A DNA stretch of 64,000 nucleotides from NCBI GenBank assembly GCA_903813345.2, contig CAIIXF020000012.1, forward strand, positions 27,790,684 through 27,854,683, read 5' to 3'. Under the pieces are notes generated by a model. It was not told the DNA's origin and searched no databases. It saw only the letters and a list, made by a program, of their open reading frames with translations. The translations under genes and the position numbers were made by a program. Below, one piece after another: positions 22,174 to 33,846 of the stretch (position 1 is its first letter; every line of letters starts with the position of its first letter). Source of the stretch: Owenia fusiformis (Eukaryota > Annelida > Polychaeta > Sabellida > Oweniidae).

Positions 22174-22867
22174 CCAAGATGTTTTCAATGAGAGGCATTG
22201 TGGTGAATAACTCTCCCTGACCGAGATGAAACCCTTTTTTCTCGGTCAATACTCAACTAATATCCCACATTTTTAAAGTATATTATAGCCAGGGGTATGT
22301 AATATGATGTATATTAAAAAAATATTATTAATTCAGTATTGAAACCAATATACAGCCCGATAGAGATTGGGGGTTATTCCAATGACCTCTTCTTTGGAAT
22401 ATTGCACACCAGAGAAATAGAATTGATAAAAAAGGTATAGTTGTAGCCAAGTTTAGTTTCTCTAAAGATGACAAATTAAAAACTTCAGATTTCATGAACA
22501 TCAGACATCATGATGAAAAGAAATAATATTTTGAAGTTTTGATATGGTGATTCGTATTCTAATACTCGATAAAACTGCAAACTCCTTGTGACACTTTGTC
22601 TTACTAACATCTTATCTGTCCTACTTTCTAACACAAATCAAGATACTCTTATTCAGTCTGCCCCTAGTAACCAATGATTGCATTTAATCTTATATTCTTA
22701 TTACTTCTTTCGCTTCACAGGGGGGGAGGGGATTTGATCTCATCCATTTTTCATGATGTTTTAGTTCAGTTCAATTCATTTTATTTCAAATGAATTAGAT
22801 ACAATACTTCACATTGACATAAAACTAAAACAATGAGGAAAAAGAAGAAAAGAGCTTTAAAATACTT
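22174..22867. other. No gene recognised
   Basis: AT-rich; an imperfect TGACCGAGATGAAACCC...GGGTTTCATCTCGGTC-like inverted motif near 22,217-22,247 and a G-run near 22,722. This is downstream of the pseudophosphatase gene on the minus strand. Confidence 0.35.
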
Positions 22868-22873
22868 TTTATT
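22868..22873 (-). terminator. Candidate poly(A) signal of the receptor pseudophosphatase gene
   Basis: TTTATT on plus (AATAAA on minus), ~440 bp past the stop codon; a second AATAAA lies at 22,790-22,795. Confidence 0.35.
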
Positions 22874-23310
22874 TGAAGCTTCTAGCTTAATTTTGAAGGA
22901 AGCTGCATCAATTTTTGTAAAATTCAAAATAAATCTTATTTTTTGGCCTGTTTATGCCATAATCGCACAACCTGACTGAAAACCGTCTTTTGGCGATCGC
23001 AACCCCTCTGACTGAAAGCTGGCTACGCCCCTGACTACTGTTCATAATTTTGCCATGCAATATTAAATTTTGGGGAATTTGAATCTGTGCAATAATATTT
23101 CTGAGCATCGCCAAATATTAGTTGTGTCTCTTACATCTTAAATCTGTGCATCGTTATTGTCAAACACAAGATATTATTTGTTCATGACTTCACGGACCTA
23201 AAAATGGATTGGAAACTCGATGGAACTCGAGAGAACTTGTCTAGGCCTTAATTTGCTGTAAGAGGCGCTGTAGTATTCAACAACGTCATACTCCGGATCC
23301 GTGGTGGTTT

Positions 23311-23496
23311 CTAGGCTACACTGTAACGTTTGGGACAATCTGATGTGTCGTCATCCAGACTATAGCGTCTATTTGAGCTTGCATCAATACTAAACTTTCT
23401 ACTACCGTCATGCAGTGGAGATATGGAATTGTATGCTTCATTTTTCCAGGATTTTGAGTACTCGGCAACAGCCTTGTGCAGGAATTTGTACTCTTC
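23311..23496 (-). CDS. Pseudophosphatase gene, last exon (C-terminal helix and tail)
   Basis: Begins EEYKFLHKAVAEYSKSW after acceptor cttatag and completes the last helix of phosphatase domain 2. It then encodes a Ser/Asp-rich tail (RRYSLDDDTSD) and stops after YSVA. It joins VIDSW of the previous exon in phase 0. Only this frame continues the domain; the longer open frame across the same bases is a shadow. Confidence 0.85.
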   Translation of the reverse strand, partial: EEYKFLHKAVAEYSKSWKNEAYNSISPLHDGSRKFSIDASSNRRYSLDDDTSDCPKRYSVA

Positions 23497-26400
23497 CTAT
23501 AAGAAATCAGAGAGAATTTTGAGATATTAATGAAATTCATATTTGAATACATGTAGACATATATATCTATATGTTTTGAGATGTAATAAGTCTGTCATTC
23601 CTGCATTGATACTTTGATGTTGCGGAGAATTTTTAGAAGTATTAACTCTAAGATAGTGGGGACTTTAAGCTTGCAATGTTTTTCACAACGTAACCGTGAA
23701 CGCAGTCCATGAATCATTACAGTAATGTGTATAGTGCGCATACAAAACAAGCGCTAATTAGTCTACTTCAGATAACCAACCAACTTCAGTTTCGTGTGAA
23801 GAACGGGAGATTTGAAATTTCGCAGTGGTGTCAACGAGATACTCATGTCTATCGAATACTATGCTAGCAATTTTGATTTCGATGCACAGTATGATGCTTT
23901 CTGATGAAAATGATGTATGTCATACATGTTTTAGCTCCAAATATCTTAAGAAACGAGCTTGTTTAAAATACACGATGATGTTCAGTCTATGTAATGGACT
24001 AAGTAAACACTGTAACCGAACGATTATCTATGTGAGAAGACTACAGGGATGTGTACATGGTGATTTATACGTACAGGTTTCCGTTTCGATTTCATATATA
24101 AGCTTTAAGTCTCCAATGATACTCATGATATTGTGATAAAATTAGCCCTGAGTTCTACTGAATGTTAAATCTTATGGTTTCAATTCGGGTTTAACTGGGG
24201 TTTTAAATTTTTATAGTAGTCGATGACAAGTGAACGACAACTAAAGTAGCCATGGAAATCCAATACGTCAGCAATATATCAACATGATGACACAACTTAC
24301 CCACGAATCGATGACGTGTTCGTATTTACTATTGTAGTACTTGACACACCTGTAGATGTCAATAGATGTCTCCATCTTTATTCGTTCAAACAGCATAGTT
24401 AATAAAGGCATCAGCAGCGCCCTCTTTGTGTCAATTCCATAGATTATGAGGGGACCTTCATTGGGATAGCTATGCATCCAAAGTGATAACTGCTTATGTA
24501 GCTCTAAAAATGACTCAAGTTCAGGGATATGGTCGCTCCATAATGAAAATTCATACATTTTTATTTGTTTGAATTTCTTTTTAGGAACGTTTACCAGTTT
24601 TATTTTTAGATTCCTAATAGTGTATTTGTCACTGACGTTCTCTGAGCTAATCGTATGTACAACGTAGATACCGTATTGTCTACTATTATCAGGTTCTGGC
24701 AGTGTAATTCCTTGTGATGATGTCATTGAAATAATACAAGATGATTTGTTGTCATAAGCGGCCCGAAGTGCATTGATAAAATCGTTTCTGCCTGTTGGCA
24801 GTACGATATAGGCTTCTAGATTAGTATATGAATCAAACACCGGGGCATCCCTTGGTGATATTGCGTCATCCCGAGGGGACAGAATTTTCTCGAATGTAGT
24901 CAATGATTCAAATTGATCACGCAAGTAAGAAGCATTAGTTGCTTTATTAATTTGACTCAATCCCTTGATGCCTGCCTTTATATCATTGGTATTTAGCGTA
25001 GTAACTCCAAAATATAAGCTCTCAAAAAGAAGATCGTATATGAATGAATATTGTTTAGACGACTTCACTAAATGTGGTCTATAGTTTCGTATCTTCTGGA
25101 CACATCTCGGAACATCGATTTTTGAATGAGATATACCTTGTTTTAATAAGGCCTCGCTTGCAATATAAACTCCTGTTTTCCCGACAGAGTCTAAACAGTG
25201 AAGGAGCATCGGGCCTTTGGTCTTATCTGGTTTTAACGATTGAACTTTTGCAATGAAGTCAGCGAATAATACGTGACTGTAGGGAACACCTTGTTTTGTC
25301 CAGGACTTAAACTGGCAGTGATTTAGGTTTCGCTTGTCACGTGACCCTGTATTTGAGATCTCGAATCGTCGAATGGCAAAGTGTGCAAGCGTCTCAATGC
25401 TTTCTAAGCGTATCGTGATGTCATCATAATTAGATACGCCCCCTTCCGACCAATATATACTACCTCTTGCGTCATCGGAAAGCATTACGATTGTATCAAC
25501 ATTTTGTTCCCAAACCATGCGCCAGAAATCGTCAATTGTAGAAGGTAGTGGATCCTGAGTCACAATGTACCAACGCTTAATACCAGGTGCCCTCACGTAA
25601 CTTGCATTTATATAATCTGTGCTAGGATCGTAATTAAGTGTATCAAGGACCACTCTGTGTTTGTCATATGGGATATATTTATTTTTAAAACGATTCTTGA
25701 ATGATTTCTCGTCTCTTAGTGCTTCAGTTATTGGTTCATCTGTTGCTTTAGGTATTTCTTTAAATTCTTTAGTAAGAGCACCACCCTTCTGTAAGCTCAT
25801 GTACTCCTCATAGAGGTCATTTACATCAATCGGATGTTCGTTTTCAGCTTTTTTACTATTTCGTTTTGTCGAAACCATCCTTTCTGTCGTTGGGATCTTT
25901 ATTGATGTTTCTTTCATCTTCCCCTTCTGAGAGACTTTATCTATTCCTGATAATTGTATAGTAGACAAGCCCAGAGATGAATTCCCAGTATGCCCATTTG
26001 ACATTATCCCCGAGCCATTGCTTTCATTTTTTCCTTTGTGAGAGTTCATAGCACCAGTTGCAGATTGGGCCACTTGACCCAGTTCAGCCATTTTATGTTC
26101 CGTATTTTGGCGTCTCCCCCTGTTACGTTTCACAAATACGATAACCAATCCAACTGCAATCGCAGCTACAAGGATACAAATTATCCCAATGAGGACTCCA
26201 ATGATTGTGATATAGTCGTTATTATTTATCTGTAAAGCAGGTGTTGCCGTAGTTGGGATAATCTTTGCTGTAGTTGTTATGATTTCACTAGGGCTACTGA
26301 CTGAACTTTTCGTCTGCCCATCTAGAGTACTTATGTAGGCTAAATACACGATATACGAAGTGAGTGATTCTAAAGGTGCATTGAAGAAACCATCGTATAC

Positions 26401-29400
26401 TTTTCCATCTCCGATTACGATCTCTACTTTGCGTGATAACTGTGTTGGTAATATTTGAGCGGTAACATAAACATTAACACCGTTTGACTGCGCAGACGAA
26501 AAGTCCACTAATTTATCCATTTCAAGAATCTGTGACGCACTACGCATGCGCCGTTCTTCAAGGGAAAGCGATGGAATGGCTTCTACTATTATCCGATAAG
26601 CGGTCAAAGGTCCTGTAGAAATACTCGCAGAATCTAAAATTACTGTGAAATTAGAACTTGTTATTTTTCCTTCTACGATTTGGGGTACTGGGGGCTTCGG
26701 CGGTGGATAGAAATCCGTAAAATATTGTCGTATCTGTTGTTGCCCCCAGCCAAGAATATTGTATGCAAAGACTGAGACTTGATACAGAGTGGCGTGTGAA
26801 AGATCTGTGACCGTACAATTCACGATTGAGGCATTCACAATAATTTCTTCTGAGAATGGATTTGCAGGTAAGATGGACTCCAACAGTTCTGTTTTTATCT
26901 GAAAATGGATAAAGTTATTTTACTGTCAAATATTGCCATTTCGTTTGACAATAAAGATGCAAATGAAATACAAGGACATCAAATGATGCTGTTAATGTAA
27001 CAATGTCAATTAAACGTATCTTATTTTTTCTCACCTTATATCGAGTCACATTATGGTCTACTGGACTGGGATGGTCCCATGTAAGTGTCAGGCTACTAAA
27101 CGATCTAGCCACAAGCTTTAAGCTTAAAGGACGCCCGGGTGTCGTATTTGTTGATGCTGAAAACAAATAGAAAAAGTACGAATAAAAAGTACACGTCTAT
27201 ACCAAGTAAAGACACAATGTAGCCTCAGTGGCGCACATGCACCTCCTCACTTAAACAAGGAATTAATCAGAAGCTGACAAAACAGGGCACTATTTCTAAT
27301 TAAAATTTTGAAATGTTGAGTCAAATTCCTTAAGATTTTTTGCTTCACTTTTGAGCCCCTGTGTCTGTATGTTAGTTGTACATATCCCAAACACAGGCCT
27401 TTGGTGAATGGGATGTTTTCGCACACGATAAAACATTAGCAATGCTGGAAATCAATGAACGCAAGTAACGATATATCCGTTGTCATGGCAACTGGTATTA
27501 ATTAGTGATTAACATCCTCCCTTTCCAAAATGTGATATCTGAATTGAGTATGTTCCTATGTTTGTATTACCATTTTATGTAACATAACAAAATGAGTTAG
27601 TATTTCACATAAACCAGAAAATGATATTCCATCTCGTTACACCTAAGCAGCTGCTCTTGATATTTGCAGATTGATCAGATTACAACACGTAAATACAAAT
27701 ACCTCTCTAGTAGCAACACACCACAATCGACATCCATTATTGTTATGTTTACACCGTTACTCATATTTGGGAATTTTGAATAAAGCAAACAATTATGAAC
27801 AAACGATCAACGCATGAATAAATGAAAATAAAAAAAGAATACTTTTAACCACTGTTGTTCATATATTTGGAATAAAATCCAATTTACCAATGGTTTTGCA
27901 TTGAAACCCCCGATTCATCATAATGTTAAGGTAACAAAAACAAATGAATAAGCAAGAAACACTAAGTTAAACGGTAGAGTGAAAAGAGACTTCGAAAAAA
28001 AGACAAATAAAATGGAATATCGTCCTTTGTTTTAGATTATTGTGGAGCTAACTCCTTCTTGCCCAGTTTTACTAGAAATCGGCAACGCCACGGAGAAGCA
28101 AATCCAAACGCAACGAACATTACACTATCACTATATTCATGAATCTGTAAATGTAACATTGTAATATTTACCATCTAATCTACATTTTGATTAAAGGCAG
28201 ATATTAAAATACATTCATTAAACATATAAAAGAATTTCCGAGACACGAATCAGAAAAAAACATAACGACTTCGATCTACTCTAACATTTCTTTAAATTGA
28301 CTCTAATATAGCCATACTTTGAAGAGATCAGAAACGTATTGCGAAATCCCGCATTGGGTGGCCATTTTGAATTTCACGAGGTCTGATTCAGAAAAAGATA
28401 CAATATTTGGAATCTTCGTTCACTCGGCTCCCGTCGGTCGATGAACGCAGTGAAGACCGAGCGTGCGAAGATGAATCTAGTCTAAATTGCCTTTTATTTG
28501 AGTATAATAAAGCTATAGTTTAGACATATCTCAAAATTAACGAGAATTCTCCCGATACACGCCCCCTGGTGGACAGGCTGAAAAACACGGGGAATATGCG
28601 AAATACTTTGTGAATATACGACCAAAATTTCAAATAAAAATATTCAGTATGAAAAACTGTTTTCTAAAATACATCTTATCATCAAATATGGAGAAAATCT
28701 TTTATCAATATCGATTTATCTTCCGGACAGGCCAACGGACGGACGGACTGATGGGCGGACGGAGGGCTTCACTGTGTACTTCGTTCGTTGGGATAATTAA
28801 GTAGTAAATTTCGTCTTAAATATCGGTTTACCTGCTGTAGATGCCTCAAGAACAGTCGTATCATAGAAAGTGATGGTTGAAGTATTGGATAAACTCTCGT
28901 TGGCTGTTAAAGTTGGCACCGTTGTCATATTTTCAAGATTCGTATTAATTATGATGTCATCAGTTGATGGTGATTGGAATCGAACCCATTCTGTTGCAGG
29001 ACTGAATATACCATTCATCTCAACATTTGCCTCGTTATCAAACCAAACGCAGACGACACTGAATCTGTACTCCCCCTGGCGGTCAAGTCGTGAAAATGCT
29101 AAAATGTGAGTAGATGTATCTTTTTCTCGTGGAATCCCAGCATAATACACCCATGATGTGTTAAAATGGGACGTCTGGAAGTAAACACTGTATCTTACTA
29201 CAGGTGGAGACCCTATATCGCTTGTTTGGTTCCATGGTTTCCATAACAATATTATCACGTCATCCGTCACATTTCGTATAGATGGCGCAGTAGTCAATGA
29301 CGGTAGTTCTAAAAGACAAATATAAAATACTATTCTACAAGCTGACAAATTACTTTTTCAATGTTTTCATTTATCTATATTTTGCTTTTGTTGTCATAGT

Positions 29401-31805
29401 AATCATGGTAGGTGTAAGGATTTTTACTTGAAGACATTGTTTCGTATTTGTTTATATTCCGACATGGGAAGGACTGATCGTTAATTGATATACTAGTTTT
29501 GATCATAGATTAAAAAATAATAGCCACCTATTTGACAGGTAGGAGGTTTCACCCATCCCAGAGTGCAGTTACCCGATTCGCATGTCCCATTGGTCGAACA
29601 TTCTGTGTCGCCATAGTAACAGTGGCATACATCAGAGCAGTTGGTTCCAAAATATCCCTGTTGGCATGACGTATCTAGCATATGGAAATAAACAAATGAA
29701 TATACTGCTATTAAAATAATACAATAGATTGTCTAAATCAAAAGAAATACATGATATTGTTCTTTTAAGTCTGGGTACCAATTAAATAATTTTATTGTTT
29801 TGTTTTATCTCTTCTCAATTAAGACAAATATTTACAGTGTCCACTTTTATTGATTATAGGTCGATAGTACAACTAAATGATCCCTTTCAATATTTAGTCG
29901 CTAAATACTATTATTTGGAGCAAACACTGCGAGCTGTCTAGTAAAGGATTATTAGGGAAAACATGGGTTCGATTTAATTGATCAAATAGTATGTGTTGGT
30001 TTTAGTTGGTATGTTAGTATTAATTATATCCGCCTATCAATAAGATAATTAACTGGAATTTCATCTAAGTTAAATCTGCAAATAAGGAAATAAAGAATGT
30101 TGGAATATTTTTAATTTTTAGTTTTGTGCATGTGCAAGAGCATATCAATATTCATGTAAGATTTCGATTGAAACAGAAATAAATTTTATATTAAATAACA
30201 ATAGATATAATGACCTTGATCCTATACACTCCACTCCATAAGTTTTGCAACCTTAGCTCCCCCATTGAACTACGTGTTAAAGCCTCTTTACGTTTGAATT
30301 TTTATTTACTTAACCGGCTATGAAATAACTTGTAATATTGATGGAAACGTAATTTGACTTTATTTCCAATACCTCCAATGTTTCTCAATTTTTCCTCAAT
30401 TACAATAGGTCGAAAATTGATGATAAAATTGATGAATTCCATGGGAAATGGAGGGTTCGGGGCAAATAAGAAATCAGGATATCTTTTCAGAAAAAAAGAT
30501 TCAGCAAAAATATTTTTATATAGAAAATTGAATTGTCTAACTTTTTCGTAGACTATGTGTTTAGTTTATTTTATGAATACTAAAGTTACAGCGGTTCAAA
30601 GTCATTTTTGAAAATAATTTTTCGCCTCCTGTGTTATTTCAATGGGAACGTTTTTTTGAAAAATATTTTTGACTTTAAAGCCCTCTAACTTTGTTGAACC
30701 TGAAGAAACATATCAATTTTTTGTAAAAATTAGCAAATTCAATTGCCTGCCTAACTCGTATTTTTGCAAGGACTCGGATGGATGGATAGTCTGTCGTATG
30801 ACTTGCGGCAAACCTACCATTTCCCATTGGTTAAAATGGTAATGTCGATTTTCAAAAATTCATCAAATTTATCATCAATTTTCGACTTACTGTTATTGAG
30901 GAACAAATTATGTTTTCATCAATAGTATAAGTATTTTTATCGCAGGTTAAGTAAATAAAAATTCAAAGGTAAAGAGGCTTTAACACGTAGGTCAATGGGG
31001 GAGCTAAGGTTGCCAAACTTATGGAGGGGAGTGTAAAAAATACTTTAATGAGGCAAGTTTTCATGATTTGGATAACGAAGGTGGCAAAATTGAATTTCCT
31101 TTAAGGGAACATACCTGTAAGATTGTCAAAATCTAAGTGGCTTTCGTGCAGGGAAGGCAATTCATTTATAAAATATATTAATTTTAATGTATCACTTTTG
31201 TATTTGTTATTGTCAAAAGTGGTTACTAAGCAAAAAGTGGGGAAGGAAAAAGAGTTTCTAATTTTTCATAAACAAAACTATGATCGCTTATTTCCATTGT
31301 TATATTATACTGAATATATTCTGAATGTAGAAATCCATGTATTTGTCTGCACATATGTCTTGTTTCACTCTACTATACCTTGCATTTGGTGTTCATAAGC
31401 AACCCATTGGGCTTATTGGTAATGATTATGTTATTTGTTTTTATTTGTCTGTTCCTTATGAATGGTTTATCGGATGTTTATTAGATGTTAATAAGGTACT
31501 TTCAAAAATATACTAAACAATACAATTAGACTAACAAAGTATCTTATGCATTTCTAGGGGTTAGGTATAGTAGAGTGTTGTTTTAAGTATACATTTCTTT
31601 ATTGAAGATAGGTGCATTCCGAGGCGCTATCTAATATATATTAATTATTACATTCAAGTTCATTAGAAATTTTACTTTTATACGTACGTATGCAAATTAA
31701 AGATGTAAAAAACTAAAAAATCTGTAAATTCTTACTTTGACATCGTATTAATGCTGTAAACTCCAACAAGGTCCATAGCAAACAAAATAGCCAGACGTTC
31801 GCCAT
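23311..31805 (-). CDS. Receptor-type tyrosine-phosphatase-like protein (likely pseudophosphatase), six coding exons
   Basis: Exons on the minus strand: 31805-31736, 29674-29528, 29308-28832, 27156-27035, 26898-24301 and 23496-23311. All have GT-AG borders and matching phases (1,1,1,0,0), giving 3,600 bp and 1,199 residues. Order: signal peptide 1-23; EGF-like module ~24-72; FN3 ~73-180 and a Ser/Thr-rich stretch; FN3-type region ~232-480; TM helix ~501-528 followed by KRNRGRR; phosphatase domain 1 ~632-902; domain 2 ~930-1185; a polar tail ending RYSVA. Domain 1 keeps the fold hallmarks (YINASY, DFWRMVWEQ, QYSFIYDLL), but its WPD loop is WTK (805-807) and its active-site loop is HCLDSVGKTG, with Lys846 in place of the essential Arg. 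Domain 2 has Tyr1092 where the cysteine should be. It should bind phosphotyrosine or partners rather than hydrolyse. Gene structure and fold are clear; loss of activity is inferred from family knowledge. Confidence 0.93.
23655..24100. repeat. Dispersed repeat, copy 2, in the last intron of the pseudophosphatase gene
   Basis: Colinear with 3,204-3,700. Begins ACTTTAAGCTTGCAATGTTTT and ends near GATTTATACGTACAGGTTTC. Confidence 0.75.
24301..26898 (-). CDS. Pseudophosphatase gene, large exon (FN3 part, TM, both phosphatase domains)
   Basis: An uninterrupted 2,598-bp exon (866 codons) between acceptor tatccattttcag and donor TCGTGG|GTAAGT. It carries the end of the membrane-proximal FN3 region, the TM helix (IIGVLIGIICILVAAIAVGLV), a ~100-residue linker and both phosphatase domains except the last helix. 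Receptor phosphatases of animals usually split these domains over many exons, so this fusion implies intron loss or an old retrocopy of the cytoplasmic half. The open frame over 2.6 kb shows coding constraint and good local assembly. Confidence 0.95.
27035..27156 (-). CDS. Pseudophosphatase gene, fourth exon (start of second FN3)
   Basis: 122 bp, enters in phase 1 after ttgttttcag and leaves in phase 0 at TATAAG|GTGAGA. It encodes PGRPLSLKLVARSFSSLTLTW, the first strands of an FN3 fold with the conserved Trp. Confidence 0.85.
28071..28797. repeat. Dispersed repeat family A, copy 2, in a pseudophosphatase intron
   Basis: Colinear with 11,910-12,713 and ends in the same GGACGGAGGGCTTCACT...TTCGTTCGTTGGGAT, just 33 bp past the donor of the third exon. 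A ~60-bp CG-rich hairpin (TCTTCGTTCACTCGGCTCCC...GACCGAGCGTGCGAAGA) at 28,421-28,480 is absent from copy 1, so it is a later insertion. Confidence 0.75.
28832..29308 (-). CDS. Pseudophosphatase gene, third exon (FN3 and Ser/Thr-rich linker)
   Basis: 477 bp, phase 1 at both ends (acceptor ttgtcttttag, donor ACAGCAG|GTAAAC). It has an FN3-like core (TTAPSIRNVTDDVIILLW, PVVRYSVYF, GEYRFSVVCVW) and then a Thr/Asn-rich stalk with several N-x-S/T sites (NMTT, NESLSNTST). Confidence 0.88.
29528..29674 (-). CDS. Pseudophosphatase gene, second exon (EGF-like module)
   Basis: 147 bp, phase 1 at both ends. Eight cysteines in CQQGYFGTNCSDVCHC...CSTNGTCESGNC...CQI, the spacing of an EGF or laminin-EGF module. 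The donor is weak (ATAG|GTGGCT) but phase and fold both support it. Confidence 0.85.
30227..31034. mobile_element. 0.8-kb foldback element in the first intron of the pseudophosphatase gene
   Basis: Outer ends ACACTCCACTCCATAAGTTT...TTAGCTCCCCCATTGA are mirrored by TCAATGGGGGAGCTAA...AACTTATGGAGGGGAGTGT. Arms of ~200 bp, interior AT-rich. Looks non-coding. Confidence 0.8.
31736..31805 (-). CDS. Pseudophosphatase gene, first coding exon (signal peptide)
   Basis: ATG at 31805 starts MANVWLFCLLWTLLEFTAL, a textbook signal peptide of 23 codons, then one base before donor CAAA|GTAAGA. Phase 1 matches the EGF exon exactly, so that ...RCQ joins N-TSCQQGYFG. This exon is too short to stand out as an ORF, but signal peptide, donor and phase agree. 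Confidence 0.82.
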
Positions 31806-32005
31806 TTTGCTGCGTACATCTATCATCCACTACAAGTGCTGTCCAAATCGAGTGTCACAATATCATCTATCGTGTTTTCATTTTCTCGATTATCGTAAAG
31901 TTGCACCAGTCCTGTTTGTGTGATCATGTACATCGATGTGACATGCTATATACATTATGCACACATACAGTCTCGTTTGTATAAGCACAGTTTGCTCTTG
32001 GAGCC

Positions 32006-32014
32006 TATATATAT
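32006..32014 (-). promoter_or_regulatory. TATA-like run upstream of the pseudophosphatase gene
   Basis: TATATATATA about 200 bp upstream of the start codon; could set the start site, but AT-rich runs are common here. Confidence 0.2.
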
Positions 32015-32187
32015 ACACTCATTGTTAGCATGTTAAGTTATCTATGCTATGATGCATATGCTTGCATTGGTTATTCATGCATGTCGCTGTATACATCTTG
32101 TTTGTATTGGTATTCCAATGTTCCTGCAGCCGGTTCGTAACTACATCTGCAAAGCAATCGAATTAACGATGGTAGAAAAACACCACC

Positions 32188-32356
32188 GGTGTAAAAGAAA
32201 TTATGGTCCCCTGGGGATTATGGTCCCCTCTCTTAAAGGCCCTTACTGGCCCTGATTGTGAATACGATAATAAGGGAAAGAGTTGTATTTAGGTCACCAT
32301 ATAAATCAATGGAAAGTAGGACCATAATTTGATAGGACCTCCTACCCTTTTACACC
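32188..32356. mobile_element. ~170-bp MITE
   Basis: GGTGTAAAAG at the left and CTTTTACACC at the right, with inner ATTATGGTCC / GGACCATAAT pairing. Confidence 0.55.
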
Positions 32357-33846
32357 TGGCACACTAATATAATATAGCGATCTTCATATCAAGTGTGTTG
32401 TATAATTCCTGCAGCCTATGATGCTTTTCTACCCGTATTGCAAATTATGATTAAAAAGCGAATAGCAACTTGTGAGGTTATGTCCATATTCACACATAGC
32501 AAAGTGTGTAAATATATTATATTTCAAGAATTAATAACCATGAATATAAATTCCATATTAAGTATATGATCACTATCCGGTAGTTTTCCTATCACGTAGT
32601 ACTCTACAACGCACTGTACCTTTCGACTCTCTTACGGTTTACATAAACATATTTTTCGAGCCTTGTGTATGCATGGTACAATATATTGACGAAGCTGCAT
32701 TGACGTGTGAGGCAGGTGAGACACTTGCCTTACCAAAAATCTCAGAAAAAATGGTTTTTAGTCCAAACTGTGAAAATTATGTTTCATAATGGTAGTATGA
32801 TTTCTTTATCTACAGCTTTGCCCCAATCTCTTTAAATTGCTGTCACCACCCTCTCAACGGCTCGCCTTTTTAGATTTGCCTTGCAATTTTAATTTGTTTT
32901 GCCGCCTGTTCATGAATCGTCCCTGATACCAGAACATGGTTTTATCAGAAATGTATAACATTTTTTCTCATTAAAATGACGGTCGTATATTAAAGTCAAT
33001 AAATAAAATGCTTATAAATGACTCGTCGGTGCAAAACTGATATATCTTATACAATACAAACGCAGCAAACATACTTGCAAAGGCATTCTCTATATTAGCT
33101 TATCCATCCTCTCACAGGTATATCATCAGTAAATAGGCTTGGCGCAATGAGCAACGCAGATCTTATTGAACCTGTTTGTCATCCATATGATATCATTGCG
33201 AGCGCTAATAGATTTTCTTTGTAGCGTCAAGGGCGTACTGTGATAGCCTAGTATTGAAAACTAGATAGATAACATTACACGCGAGCTCTTTTCTATCAGA
33301 TCAAAAAATATATTGTTTATATGTATACATATTGCTATAAATTGGATAAAACCAATAGAAGCAATGTATTGACGTTGTCTTGTTCTTGCCTCGTCTTTTT
33401 GGATTTTGCCGCCTCTTAGCTATACTCTTCTGCCTTACCCAATCTTAATACTATAAGCTTGCTGTATGTCTTTGATTAACAAACTAAAATTCACGGTAAC
33501 TTAACAAAGCATGTTAAAGTGGTTACAGCTGAAAAAGTGATTAGTGACGTGAAGTAAAAATGCTCTTTGATATTTTATCCAAGGACAACTAGAAAGGAGT
33601 AAGTCATCTCGATCGATTGTATCGATTCCACTATATTCTTCATTTGCACTTGAAGATTGACAAATATACACGATGGGGATATAAATCGAATATCAATACA
33701 TGACATTATGTATGTGTATTTATCCCTTTAAAGTATTGACAGTTGTTATATCTCAAATTACCAGTATGGTTATCACCGTTGTAATCACAAATATACTATA
33801 GTCATTGGCATTATAATTAAAGTCATCGGAATCACCCAGTTGAATT
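32357..33846. other. No gene recognised
   Basis: AT-rich intergenic DNA between the pseudophosphatase gene and the large foldback element. Two short T-rich stretches with GCCTTACC / TTTTGCCGCCT (near 32,735, 32,900, 33,410) look like fragments of one repeat. Confidence 0.35.

Noticed and set aside
23316-23552. 78-residue minus-strand ORF over the last pseudophosphatase exon
   Set aside because: The correct reading is another frame (23,496-23,311), which follows the splice acceptor and completes the last helix of the phosphatase domain.
23825-24136. 103-residue plus-strand ORF
   Set aside because: Falls within a dispersed repeat shared with 3,204-3,700, where the frame is not kept open.
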